A stretch of 64,000 bases of DNA, taken from contig CM056875.1 of NCBI GenBank assembly GCA_029876055.1, positions 6,907,001-6,971,000 of the forward strand, given 5' to 3'. Positions 45,924 to 57,655 of this stretch are shown one piece after another. Made by a program: the position numbers and the translations under genes. The notes beneath the pieces were generated by a model. The model worked only from the letters and a program-made list of their open reading frames with translations, was not told the DNA's origin and made no database searches. Each line of letters opens with the position of its first letter. Position 1 is the first letter of the stretch. The DNA is from Madurella fahalii. Lineage: Eukaryota > Ascomycota > Sordariomycetes > Sordariales.

Positions 45924-48900
45924 CTAGTGAAATTCGCCAATCCTCGGGCCAAAGTACTCGCCCTCTGGGAGAACCTTGTGGACGCAGTCGCCAGTCGCAT
46001 CGCAACCCTCATTCAGGACGCTGTTGCCCCACCAGTCCACCTGGATCTCCGAGATCTGAAGCGCAAAGAAAATCACGATGGCGCTAATTGCAACACCGCA
46101 CGAGAAGGCGGCCGACGTGACGAAATTGTACTGCCAATCGCGGTTAGCCTCGCTTCTGCTTCTGCCAGTTGAGTAAATGTTCAAGCGAGAATATGACGAA
46201 CCTTGGACCAAAGAGCCAGGTAGCGCTTCTTCAGATACAACCACGAGAAGGCCGCAATCGGCACAGCCGGCCAGATGTAGGACAGGTTGAACGGAGCCCA
46301 CGATAGCGCACCGGCCATCATGACGACTGGGTGGGCATTCCGGAGAACGGGGTTCTTGGGCCACTTTCGGCTCATATAGTAGAATAAAGCAACGAGGACG
46401 ACGCCGAACGGGAAACCCAGGAGGGTAACGGCGTACTGGCCCCCGACACCCCAGATCTTGCGCGGCCCGACGGTCCCCCAGAAGACGGCGGCCGTAAAGA
46501 AAGTGTTGGGTCCGGGGCAGGTGAAGCGAAACGGCGCCTCGCGGGTGCAGATCTTGTCAATGTTCACCTGGTACTGAAGGACGCCGACGCTGATGAACGT
46601 CGAGACCAGGGTGGGCACCATCTGCGCCCAAAAGGTGAAGCGGGGCGCGATCTTGAGGTAGTGGGCAAGTTTCAGGTCGGCACTGAACCACAGCGCATGG
46701 GCGCAGGTGACGTAGCCGTACGACTTGAAGAAGCACATGGCGATGGCGTTGCCCTCGACCCACACGCCGCCAATGAACTCGGCAATCACGTTGAGGGTGA
46801 CCTCGACGCCTGTCATGGCGTTGATGATGCCGATGGGCACTACGAAGACGAGGCAGAGGGCGATGCCGTACAGCACCACCCACGGCGTCGTGTTTGTCGG
46901 CCACGCGGCGATGCCTGCCATGCCGATCCCAATGGCGATGGCCAGGCAGATCATGTACCACCACTCGGGCACCTCGGGATAGGCACGCATCAACCGATTG
47001 TGCACGTCGAGCAGCTGGATATCCTCTTCGTCCGACTCCTCCCCGCCGCGGCCTCTTCTCCGAAACACCTGCATCCACCATTGTTTCACGCTTGCCGCGA
47101 CGTCGCGGAAGCCGAGCATGATCTCATGACGGTGATAGAGGGCACCGTACGTCACCGTGGCCGAGTACAAGGCGAAGAAGAACATGTACACGACCACATT
47201 GGCGGCAGAGAGGAATGGCGGGGAATAGGCCTCGTACTTTGCGCTGTCGAAAATGCCGTTCTCATCGGTAATAGCGGTGACATTGTACGGCTGCGCAAAG
47301 TGGTCCCAGGGCCGGTTCGAGTTGATGGGGAGATAGGCAGTATCAAACGTGTTGGTGTAGTAGATGGCGATGATGACGAACATGGAAAAGAACATGCCGA
47401 GGAACATGTTGAACGTTGAGAAGAAAGGTACCATCAATGGGTCAACCAAGTACTTCAGGACGTTCCAGTCGAAGGTCGGAACCGGGTTCAGGGCCAGGCC
47501 GGTCAGACTGCCCGTGATATTGGCCAGGTCGGCGTGGTTGGGCGCAATCCACGTCATCCAGCTGAAGTAGCTCAGGGCGCCGAAGAGGTAATTCGGGAGC
47601 CAGAAGTAGGCGAACATGAGCCCAAAGGCCCAGCAGAAATACCGAATGCGTGACATCCTCCAAACCGACTTAAAGGGGCCCACGACCGTTGCCGTCTCGG
47701 TCGACTGGTCATGGAATGCCGAATTCAATGCGATGGTAACCAAAGACGATGGCCACACGCAGTAAGCCGGGTATACGAGGAAGCGGCGGCAGAGACCCGC
47801 CAGACCGTAGCCAATAAAATTCGTCGACAAGGCAATCATGATTTGGTAACCAACGTTCTTTGCCCAGGGCTGGTTGAAGTACTGCGGAAGCACCTGGATC
47901 CAGATGATGTAGTTCGTATATGGCACGCTCTTGGCCACATTGGACATGATTGTGATGAGCTGGAGGTTGTTAGTCAGTATTTTCTTCTTTTCTTTTCCTT
48001 TTCTTCCCCCCCCTCTTTTAGCGGGGGAGACCTCAAAAACAACTTACCATGTGTTCCTTCTTCGAGAAAGGGCCTGGGTTCAGGCTGTGGCGGACGCCAA
48101 ACAGAGTGAAGCCGACGTCTGGGAGTACACGCTCCAAGAATTTTCCAGCAGGGTACGCCAGCAGTTGAGGCACGGTGGCAATGACGTAGATGCTGGGCAG
48201 ACGTACGTCGAAGAAGGAATTGATGAAGGAAATGCCGCAGGCGAAGAAGATTCCAATACCCCAGGCCCTGAGCGTCGATGCAGGCATGTTCGGGTCATCA
48301 TGGTTGTCGACTACGGCCCGGACCTCCGCGTACGGTGAGTTGTTGGTGATGAGAGCAGCCTGAATCTTCATCTCTTCGATGAGGTGCTCATGCTTTTCCG
48401 GGTTATCGAAGATGTCCTCGTTGCCTGCTCCCAAGTCAGTCTCTCCTCTCCAAATACCCTAGAGATAGGAACAACAGCGCAAGACAAACACGTACCCAGG
48501 AACTCCTCGATCTTTGTAATGATTTGAACTGGGAAGTTCGGATCACGGACGTACTGCTTATGGGCCTGTCTCATCAACTGGATGGCAGCTTGTGTTAGCT
48601 CATGTCGTCTATTGGCGACTCTGCTGCGTAGCCCACTTACCCGCTTGGTATCGTCGAGCGTGAACCGTCGTGCCGTCTCCCTAGCCTCGAGCAGATCTGC
48701 CTCGGTGACGTTGAGCGTCTGGCCCGTCTCTTGCAGGTCAGAAGGCAGTCGATCTTCGCCGGTACCCGAAGCCTTTGTCATAATCGGGGTTAGCAACCGC
48801 CATGGTTCAATGGTTCAGATCTGGTATGTAGCCGCCATACGAGAATATTGAGCCTCTCGCCATTGAAATCGCTGGCGGCAACCGTCATCGGCTCCTTCGC

Positions 48901-48927
48901 CTCGGACTTCTCGCTCGAACCCGACAT
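45924..48927 (-). CDS. OPT-family oligopeptide transporter
   Basis: Six exons: 48841..48927, 48641..48772, 48496..48577, 48048..48424, 46202..47959, 45924..46130 (880 aa). The 48578-48640 intron is 63 bp and stop-free, so it was found by its GTAAGT and CCAG ends. The N-terminal 130 residues are soluble and acidic. The rest has about 14-16 membrane helices, with PNFPVQIITKIEEFLG, NEDIFDNPEKHEHLIEEMK, the loop YYTNTFDTAYLPINSN, MTGVEVTLNVIAEFIGG and YVTCAHALWFSADLKLAHYLKI of the OPT family. The tail ends in DWWGNSVLNEGCDATGDCVHKVLPEGEYFGPRIGEF. It should import small peptides or glutathione-type compounds across the plasma membrane with protons. Confidence 0.9.
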
Positions 48928-51537
48928 TGTGGGCAATTCCGACAGCCAGATCAGCGAGGCAGAAAGTGGGAAACGACCATCGACCGTTGGGCGGTCGTGA
49001 GAAGAATGGGGTGCCGGACCTCGAAGGAAGAAGAGACGGTAGTCGCGCGACCTGGGGCTGCGGTGCCCCGCAGTATTAATCGAATCGGTTTTTGGTCCAA
49101 GCAGAAATCCAGGCGTGCGGGCGGAGGCCAGCTCAAGGGGCAAGGGCAGATTAACGGCGAAACTTGAGCGGTGGATGTCGCACTTGAATTAGCCGGGTCG
49201 TCCGATATTACGTGCTGCCGGGCAATCGAGGCCACCCGACCACCAGCGGCCAGAGGCTCCTTCCTCTTGCGATCCGTACATGGTGCCCTCGTTTCCCCGG
49301 TGGCCACCTCTTCCCCGCGAATCGTCTGCTCCATTCCGGCCCTTGCTAGAACTACCTAGACCAGCAGCTGCTTGGCTTCGGCCCCATCATGATGATATCA
49401 AGACGCCCAGCCGGGGAGCGAACCAAGGGACCGGCAACTCTCATTCCGCGACCCCTCTCCAGGCCGCTCAGCCGCTGATGCCGGATGCGGCGGGCACATG
49501 TCTGACCCGAGCCCGTGCCAGATCCCGCTGTTCCATTCTCCCACCGTCCTGGATTCCAGATTGCCACCGACCGGAATGCAGGCGAAGAAGCGATCTACAG
49601 GCTACGTACCTTAGCTACCTTACCGGTCTTACCACTTAGCGCATGGGTCGGACGAGCAGCCGCCCGCTGGAGGGTCTGGGTTGCCGCGGGAGAAATGCCC
49701 CATCGTTCTTAGCCCGTCCAAGCGGGATCGCTGATCAGGGGGGCGATTTATATGCATGCCTCGTTTTAGCCTGCCCGAGTGAATTGGAGCGAACTGGATG
49801 GACGGGAGCCCGCCAAGGCAGAGATAACGGGAGTGCACCGGCCAATGGCGCAACCTCGTCCCCTCCCAATCTGGAAGCTGTGGGGGCACGGCGGCCATGG
49901 CGGGGAGAGCCATGCGAGCTCTCATACGGCCGGAAGACGGGAAAAGAAGCTTAAGGCAACGTCGGGTACCGGCCAGCATGGTACCTCGTCTCTGTAGTCT
50001 GTACCCCGTGATGCTTAGCGATGATTACGGCGTACCGAGAGTACCGCACACAATGCCGGCCAGCCACAGCGTTTGGAGACGGCACTGGCCATGTTTCATG
50101 GCCCGTGATCCACAAGGCGAGCTAAAGTTGCCTTGCCGAATTGACCCAAGTCGCTGGTTGCTTATAATACAACTTATGATTCCTGATCGTCGCCGGGGCC
50201 CTCATGCAAGCGCCGAACCTTGTGCTGCGTTGCGCCGCTGCCGCATGGCGGAGAAGCTCACGAATCCGCTTGGGCACCCGGATTCTCGGCCAGTCGGCCT
50301 GGGCCCCTCAACCTGCGTTTCGGCCCTTTCTCGCTATCGCAACGGAGGGTGGATGGCGACTCAACACTAGCTGCAAGACATTGCATCCCAACCGCCAGCA
50401 ATGCCGTGGTAGCAAGAATGCGGAGAATCGTGCTGCCCACTCCCCAATTGTCACACCTCGGCTCCCCACAACCTTGGCACCTGCCCGATCACACACCAGC
50501 GCTGGCGAGACACAAACAACCGGTGCAGGCCCTCGTGGCCTCGTGAGCAGATTTCAAGAAAAGAAAAGGGGGAAGAGAGAGAGAAAGAAACGCCAGGACA
50601 ACCGGCGGCGCGCGGGGTGCATGAGGCGCTGTCAACACCTGCCGTTCTTGCCCCCCTAACCACATGAACTGGCCACCTCACGGCTCGAGGCGAACTCAAA
50701 TTACGTGCTGAGGTGGTTTTGGAGTTGAGCAGTTTAAATGAGTTGCGGGTTGCTTCGCTCATTGTGCGTTTGTCAATGAAATTGATGGTGCCGGCCGGGT
50801 AGGTGGCTTAATTCTCTCGTTTATTGCCCCGCAACCCTGGTCGGCGGATTGATTGGTGCATTAAAGTGCCGAATGCTTGCACATCGGCTGCCACAACAGG
50901 AAGCTTTGTCTGGGATTTTGGCTCGGCCTGCCGATGTCCCGCAAAGGGACAGCTGGGCGAGAAGGTTGGGCGGGTTCCGTCTTGGCCACCTCCCTCACTG
51001 CTCCCGTCCTCTCCCAGTGGCAATGGACCGATTGGGCCGCCCGTGGGCAGGGTCGGGTGGTACACCGCGTAAGGTCGCTAAGAGGGACCAAAAGAATGTA
51101 ACTCGCAATGTCCACTCTCTTTTTGCAACGGCGCGCTGCGCCCAAACATAACGCCGACGACTTGTAATCAGCAAGCTAAGATTGGCCAGGGCCCAGACAT
51201 GTGGCTTGTTCATAGCCCTTGCGTGGCCAATCACATTGTCAAAGGCATGCGGAGCATGAGCAACCGCCAAATCGACAGAGGCATTTTTAAACTAATTAGG
51301 TAGGCAAAGGTAGGCACCTACCTTATCTTTGCCTTCATACTTGGGCCAGCAGAAAACATTAACAACGGCGCTGCAGTGCCAGCCTCTGATCGGAACCTCT
51401 GGCTAGCGAAACCGGACTGCCCCGACGCACCTTGCGTCGAACGAGCAGGAGTGCCAGAGCGATGACGGAGAAGCAACGGAGGCAACCTTGCAGTCATCGA
51501 TAATTTTGTTTGCATGGAAAGACCGGTAGGAGGAAAG
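48928..51537. other. 2.6-kb gene-free region
   Basis: Part of a 3.5-kb gap between the OPT and Ulp1-like genes. Many short frames on both strands at 49.2-51.3 kb, none with domain character or splice support. Contains purine-rich 50562-50590. May hold long upstream control regions. Confidence 0.5.
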
Positions 51538-51969
51538 ATAGGTTATTGAGGGAAAACAGTCCCTAGAGGGCAGGGTCCCTCTGGTCAGAGGGACACAGTT
51601 GCTAGGATGGTGCCCCGGGGCCTGGAACTTGCCGTGGGCCCATTTTTCTTTTGCACCACAAGTAGGGCCGTCCTGGCCATTGCTCCTTAGACAGAACAAT
51701 CAATTCAGCACTCTTTTCCACACCTGTTGCAGGCTCAATTGACGAGCTTTCTTTGCTTGCAAAGTGACCTTCCTCTGACCAGAGGGAGCTCTATCTGCAC
51801 ATGTTGTTCTGACCTTGTTTAGGCTGCAGGCACCCAATTTGTGGTGGTGTCGCCTGGCCTGTCTTGTCTATCTTGTCTGTCTGGCATTTTGCCGTCTTTG
51901 CCCTCCCCCTTGTTTTGGTGGGTATGTGGGTGTAGATGTGTGTTTCTGCACCATTTCATTATAACCTAT
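51538..51969 (-). repeat. 410-bp dispersed repeat, copy B, with flanking inverted 9-mers
   Basis: The core 51550-51958 matches 9111-9521 inverted. ATAGGTTAT at 51538-51546 and ATAACCTAT at 51961-51969 form an inverted pair exactly outside the core, possible terminal inverted repeats of a small non-autonomous element. No clear target-site duplication was found. This copy keeps TG where copy A has TA at several sites, so it is the less mutated of the two. Confidence 0.75.
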
Positions 51970-52468
51970 AAGAGGATAATTAAGAGACGAGAAAACGGAG
52001 GAATCAAAGAACAAGAGATCAGCACGACGACGGAAACCGGACTAAACGTGTCGCGGCCATTACCTTATGTTCTTGACCGCACCTGGTCTGTTGAATCCTA
52101 GATCCGGGCTCTACCTACTTTACCTAATTACTACTGGATTTCTCCCATCATCGGATCCAGCCAATCAACGAGTGTAGGTAAGCAGGGGCAATTGACCATA
52201 AAGACCCCAATCTATGTGCCAGCAGAAGCTCAATTGTTAAGAGGCAAGAAGCAACCAGCCGGATGCGGCGGTTTGTCCCAGCCGAATGTCTTGATAAAGA
52301 AAGTGCCAGTTGTGGTCCCTTTGTTCTATTGCCGCCTTTAGCTTAGAGAGAGGATGTCTCGGCGCACTTTAAATCTCGCCAAACGCAAATCAATGTCTCA
52401 GAGTAACAGAGCCAACCGGATGCACCAGTACCCTAGCAGAGCCCGTTCAGCCAACATCACCGTCTACA
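51970..52468. other. Promoter region of the Ulp1-like gene
   Basis: No gene. The ATG at 52469 is preceded by CACCGTCTACA. Confidence 0.4.
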
Positions 52469-54466
52469 ATGGCCAAAGCATATCTTGACGACTTCGGGGG
52501 CTCGCCGCCTCCGGGCCCGCGCGCGCGGCCACGCTTCCCCAGCCACCGTGACTTCCCGAACCCTCTTAGGGATAATGACCTATTTGACGCGCGCAGTCCT
52601 GCGATTGATCAGAAACTAAACCGTGTGGATGACGAGAGATTTCTCCGTCACACCTATTCTCGGGCGCTTCATCCGGTCCTTGACGAGATTCCGGAGGACG
52701 AAGAGTTGGAGGGCTTCGACCCTAAGGGCACCTTCGCCGCCTTGGAACACTGCCACAACGGTCTCTGGAGGGCACGAAGGGCCGAGTTCTTGGAGGCTTC
52801 TGATGTCTACCATCTTGCCAACAGGCTCATTGCGTGGATTCAAGATCAGCCGGGGGCGCGCTTGGGCGGCTGCGCAGAGGGCAAGTGGTGGATTGCGCCC
52901 GATGCCTACGTGCTTAGAGCAGGGCGTATAAGCAGTGCGGGGTTCGGGGCATACGGTGGCATGGAGAACATCCCCAAACTAGGAGATCCGATGCTCGCCG
53001 AGATTGGTATTTACGGTGACCGGAGCGAAGATAAGGACCTGTTCGAACGGGCCTGTTTTACGATTCACTTCGCCCACTTCGTGACGACGGTGGTGGACCA
53101 CTGGGGTTTGCTGATCCGGCAGCGGTCGACTGGAAACACATGGTACATCGACTCCAACCCGACATCTGAAGTGCCCCGCCGTAGCGAGAAGGCGCTCAAG
53201 GTATTCAAGGGATGGTTAGAGCTATCGGGCATAGCTGACCCGCCGGAGGCGGTACATTCGGTGGTGAAATCCAAGATCCAGATAGACGGGTGGAGCTGCG
53301 GGCTTCATGTTATCGCAAACGCAGCCGCCTTCATACGTTTCGAGGTCCTGGGATGGGAAAGGGTCCCGTATTGGGGAAGGATGAATTCGAGGCAGATGAT
53401 CAAGCGGTTGCTCAAGTCGTTGCACAATCTGATGGGACTCGCAATCCCCGCCGACTTTTCGCCTTCCCCCGCCGCCCTCCAGAAGAAGATAAGGAAGCCC
53501 GAGCCGATTCCCTCTCCCGTGAAACCATCAAAGTTGCCCAAGGCAGGAGATCAGACGCATGAAGAGCCAGGTCCAGATTCCAGTGTCCCATCAAAGGAAC
53601 CGGAAGCAACTCCCGAACCCAGTTTTGGAACTAGGAAAGCACCCAAGGGAAGGGCAATCATACTTGCAGCCCGCGCAGCTGAGGCAGCGGAAGCAGTAGT
53701 ACGACAATCCCGGAGAGGCAGATTGGCCGCAGCCACGCCTGAAGTTGCCGACCCCAAAACAGCCTCCGTGAAGAAAGCCATAACGAGGAGCGCTACAGCA
53801 AAGTGTAAGGCAAGCTATTCGGGAACTGAACACCTGGGGAATGGAGATATCCCATTTAAGAAAAAGCGCAAAACAGTCTCGTTCTCCAGCAATATCGTCG
53901 CGCCATCAGCAGCAACAAAAATTCCACCCAACCTCAAGCGGTCAGCCGCCTCGACCGATGGCGCCAGCTCCAAGGCCAAGAAGCAGAAGAAAAATGACGC
54001 CGCCGCCAAAACCCAGGGCACCGCTAACTCTCCTCCAGCGACGGCCAGGAAACCTCGCAAAACCCCCGATATCAAACGAGGAATCGCCGCTCCCTCTCCC
54101 AGCGCTATCGAAGAACCGGAAACCACCATCACCATCACCACCACCAGGAAAAACAGGAAATCGTCCACAAAGCCGACAGAAAAATCAAGCCAAAATCACC
54201 CGGAACTAGGGGCCCCAGCTCCCACAACCGCCAAGGGAAGAAAGCGTGAGCCAGCGTCTGCGGCAACGGGAGCAGAAGAACAACATCATGGGAGCAGGCG
54301 GCCAAATCAGAAGGCTGGGGATCATCAGGAGCTCGAGGCGGCCAAGGGGAGACAGCCTCCGCCCTCGGTTCTTAGGGAGAGCTCTCGGTTGAAGAGACAG
54401 AGGAAGGTAGATGATGGCGCGGAGAAAGAAGCAGTGGGCGGAGAGGGTGAAAGGGGGGGCGAGTAA
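52469..54466 (+). CDS. Ulp1/C48-type cysteine protease with long basic tail
   Basis: Single exon, 665 aa. Residues about 95-300 match the Ulp1 fold: a Trp-rich entry (WWIAPDAY), then VDHWGLLI with His211, TWYIDSNP with Asp228, and IQIDGWSCGLHV with Gln271 and Cys277. The Q..C spacing of six equals that of the oxyanion-hole Gln and catalytic Cys of SUMO proteases. All four residues are present, so the domain may be active as a SUMO- or ubiquitin-like-specific protease, or a deSUMOylase-like enzyme of the transposon-associated C48 group. Residues 330-665 are disordered, Lys/Ser/Pro/Ala-rich, with nuclear-signal-like FKKKRKTV and KAKKQKK. True Ulp1/Ulp2 have the protease domain at the C-terminus or middle; here it is near the N-terminus. 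No transposase lies next to it. Confidence 0.75.
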   Translation: MAKAYLDDFGGSPPPGPRARPRFPSHRDFPNPLRDNDLFDARSPAIDQKLNRVDDERFLRHTYSRALHPVLDEIPEDEELEGFDPKGTFAALEHCHNGLWRARRAEFLEASDVYHLANRLIAWIQDQPGARLGGCAEGKWWIAPDAYVLRAGRISSAGFGAYGGMENIPKLGDPMLAEIGIYGDRSEDKDLFERACFTIHFAHFVTTVVDHWGLLIRQRSTGNTWYIDSNPTSEVPRRSEKALKVFKGWLELSGIADPPEAVHSVVKSKIQIDGWSCGLHVIANAAAFIRFEVLGWERVPYWGRMNSRQMIKRLLKSLHNLMGLAIPADFSPSPAALQKKIRKPEPIPSPVKPSKLPKAGDQTHEEPGPDSSVPSKEPEATPEPSFGTRKAPKGRAIILAARAAEAAEAVVRQSRRGRLAAATPEVADPKTASVKKAITRSATAKCKASYSGTEHLGNGDIPFKKKRKTVSFSSNIVAPSAATKIPPNLKRSAASTDGASSKAKKQKKNDAAAKTQGTANSPPATARKPRKTPDIKRGIAAPSPSAIEEPETTITITTTRKNRKSSTKPTEKSSQNHPELGAPAPTTAKGRKREPASAATGAEEQHHGSRRPNQKAGDHQELEAAKGRQPPPSVLRESSRLKRQRKVDDGAEKEAVGGEGERGGE

Positions 54467-54711
54467 GAGGAGAGAGGTTAAGAATTGAAAGTAACCTCTT
54501 GTTATTAGGTAGTCTTGGATGCATTTTTGGCTTAATTATTAAATATTATGTTATCTTCAACTAGGGGTATCATCACGAGGAAGTAGACAGAGTAATAAAA
54601 AAAAAAAAAAATTCAAAACAGCGAGTGTCCGGCCCCCTGTGCCGCGCCGCGCCGGGGGGCCCTTCCATCGTACATTGCCGGGGCGTCCATCATCAATCTG
54701 ACCAGCCCAGC

Positions 54712-56247
54712 TCACAAATCCATCTTGTCAATCGTCCTGCCGTCCGTCTCCTCATCGATCCCAGCGAACGACACCTTTTGCGTCACCACCGTCGTAGTCT
54801 GGATGCCCGGCTTGCCACCCTGGCCGGCCTCGGGCGGCTGCTTCTCCGTCTCCCAGCCGGCCGCCACGACGCTGACGCTGTACCGGCCACGCGTGTGGCA
54901 GCGGCTGGCGCCGTCCAGCTCGCCAAACTCAATGTCGGCATCCTCGCGGCTGCCGGGCGTCGTGGGGAGGCGCAGCCCCTCCGTGCTGTCCGATTCCCGC
55001 ACACTCTTCGTGGCCGGGTGGCCGCCGCCGCCGCCACCGGCCCCGTACGTGGACGCCCGCGCGGCGCACGAACCGGCTCCCGGCCCCGTGAACGGCGTGC
55101 GGCTGTGGCGGCCCCCGGTGCCCGGCGAGTTGCCCGACTGGCCGTTTGAGCGCAGGAGGGAGCCGAAGATCCGCGGCATGGCGGAGACGAGGACGGGGCG
55201 GAGCGTGGGGAGGCAGATCGCAATGACGCCGACCGTGAGCTCGAGGAAGGAGAAGGTGGCCGCGTCGACGTTGTCCCACGTCGGATCCGTCGACTTGGCC
55301 GCCGCCGCGAGCGTCCGGATGCGGTAGATGGACACGGCACAGGGGCTGGCGGTCTCGTTAATGCGATTCGGAGGTGGGGATTTGGGCCTGATTAAGGGGG
55401 CTGCACTTACAAGACGCCGAGAGTGAAGACAATCAACAGCATGGCTTTCTGCCGTGCGGGCAGGTGCAACGAGCTGATGACGGGAATGGGCATGGTGAAG
55501 ATGGTGAAATCCGTCACCACGTTGACGCCCGCCATGACGTACCAAATAGTCGCACTATCCAGGCAAAACCCATCGACCGAGTCGTCCCAAAATGCGGCAG
55601 TCGGCACGCAGACGAGGGGAAGTAGGATGCTGAGAGTGATGCCCCAGCAGGTAAGGAAGCAAAGACCGTAGAATATGATTTGTCTCAGCATCGTATTCGA
55701 GAATATGCGTCGATACTGGAGGAGAATCGAGATTTTCGTGAGGCAGACGGCAACGTTGTAGACAACGATGGAGCTGTAGAACGACTGTTGTCGGGTTGGT
55801 TAATCGCCGTCCCGAAGAGAAGAATGCGGATTAATGAGACTCTGAACCTGCCTTCATGTAAGGGAAGTAATTTTCGTCGGGCATCATCCAGACGTGGCGG
55901 CCGAGGCCATATTTTGCTTCTGTCTACGGGTCAGCACGCTGAGGGATTTTGACCCGAACGGTAGGTTCTCTGCTTACCAAGGCCGATGGCCACGGCCGAG
56001 GCCAGTGTTAAGACCTGGAATGGTGTTAGCCGGGCCGGAAGTCGACTACGGAGCGGAGGGGATACCGTACCTGCGCGGGAAGAATCAACCCATCATCCCA
56101 CCCGAAACTCCGGAGCATAAAGGCTCGGCAGTATATCCTCAGACCAACCGCCAATGTCGATAAAACACTAGCCACGGACAGGATAGCAATAATCTCCCCG
56201 ACTCTGGATTCGGCATCCAACGCCGGATCTCTGGCTGGGCCTGACAT
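54712..56247 (-). CDS. Fungal rhodopsin-like seven-helix membrane protein
   Basis: Five exons: 56071..56247, 55978..56014, 55852..55919, 55411..55784, 54712..55345 (429 aa). Six to seven membrane helices in the first 290 residues, with the family marks GLRIYCRAFMLRSFGWDD, ISILLQYRRIFS, the Cys loop VCVPTAAFWDDSVDGFCLD, MPIPVISSLHLPARQK and FLELTVGVIAICLPTLRP. Belongs to the fungal rhodopsin domain (PTH11-related) proteins, which are candidate surface receptors. The intron between exons 3 and 4 begins GC (AAG|GCAGGT) and is required for the frame. The tail is Gly/Ser/Thr-rich and cytosolic. The ATG at 56247 is chosen over 56337 because the family starts close to the first helix. Confidence 0.85.
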
Positions 56248-57655
56248 GGTGTTGGCCCGTCTGACACGATAGATAGTCGTTGTGAAGTCGGAGCCCGCTC
56301 CCCAATGTGGCCGGACGCGGGTATTATGCGAAACCATGTGGGCACCTCTTTGGCACCCCGCCGAGTCTCGCCACCGTTGATCTTGGATCGGCAGCTTTAG
56401 GACAGTGGAGTGTTATAGAATCGTTTCTGGGACCCCAGATGTTGCGAATAAAAAGACGACACTCAATTTGTCTGTGGGTCTGAGCTGCTGTAACCGCAAA
56501 CCCCCTGGACTGCACCATGTCCGCAGAATTTGATGTCGCCGCAAGGGTTCCGAAGACCAGTGCATGCCGATCTCCCATCCCAACCAACGCAGGGATGAGT
56601 TTGTTTGGCACTTTACTGCGTAGTGTGCAGCAAAAAGACCGACAGGGTCTTCGATCTCCACCACACGTACAGGTGAGCTAGACTCGATATCGGGATGTTC
56701 CCTGTTCAACCACACTTGAAACTGGCGGTCATCGGGCCAGCTGTGGAGCCAATCATCAAATTCTCGCTGCGATATCCCTGGCATTGCCCGGCCAGATGGC
56801 AAATTGTGTCGCCTCGGGCATCCGGATCTGTGGGGTGGTCGCCATGCTCGAGCACGTTTAGCCAAGCCTGCCCTTGCGTAGGCAGCGATCCATTACGCTT
56901 GCACATCGATATGAAGATGTGTCACCACTCCAAAGACAGAGAGGCATCTCCTTGGGTGGAAAACTGGTCAATTCAGCTAACTCTTGCTGTCTGGGTGTTG
57001 CAGCCTGATCGAGCAACGCCAGTGCGCTGAGGACTAGGGAACTTTGGGACCAGGCCCTTAACGTTAAGTACTTGATACCGTACAGTACCTTGCGGACAGT
57101 GGGTTGTCAACTCACATGAATCGCTCCCACGGAGGAGCAGGATGCATGCTTGGCAGTCTAAGCGTCCGCCAGATTTTCCTGGGGGATCAGCCCCGATTCA
57201 GACCGCGTTATACTACTGGTCACGGGGCGCTAACCACCCCGGGCCGCGGTCTGTGACGAGGTGAGGTCTGATGTGCATGCGACAAGCTCGATGGGTGAGA
57301 TGGGTGAGACATCAGGTGGCAGGGCCAAGGGGAAAACCGATCATGGAGCAAACGCCAATCGTCATGTTCCTGGCTGGGGTACGGTGTCATTGGGACGTTG
57401 ATCGGCAATTTGGCATCTTGGCTTTTGGTTTGGTGATCGACCGATCAACCGACCACCGAACCTGCCGACAAGCGGGGAGAAAAGAAACAAAAAACATCTC
57501 AGATTTCTGTGGGAGAGCCCATGCGTTCCCGGGGCCCTGGTTCATGGCTGGACTCACCGTGCCCATCACTTTGTTTTATCACGCTGACCGAGGCCCCACC
57601 CATCCAAGACCACGCCGACAGGACACCGAGGCGCTGAATTGCACGCAACCCACCT
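56248..57655. other. Intergenic region with one doubtful small ORF
   Basis: A minus frame 56413-56784 (MPGISQREFDDWLH.., 123 aa) has a protein-like start with many acidic and Trp residues, but no family, so it stays uncalled. The rest shows no coding pattern. Confidence 0.4.

Noticed and set aside
46661..47419. 252-codon plus-strand ORF
   Set aside because: Antisense shadow of the OPT transporter.
50204..50659. 151-codon plus-strand ORF in the large gap
   Set aside because: Overlaps other random frames; no start context or domain.
56413..56784. 123-aa minus-strand ORF
   Set aside because: Protein-like start but no family, no intron support and doubtful end; kept only as a note in the gap entry.
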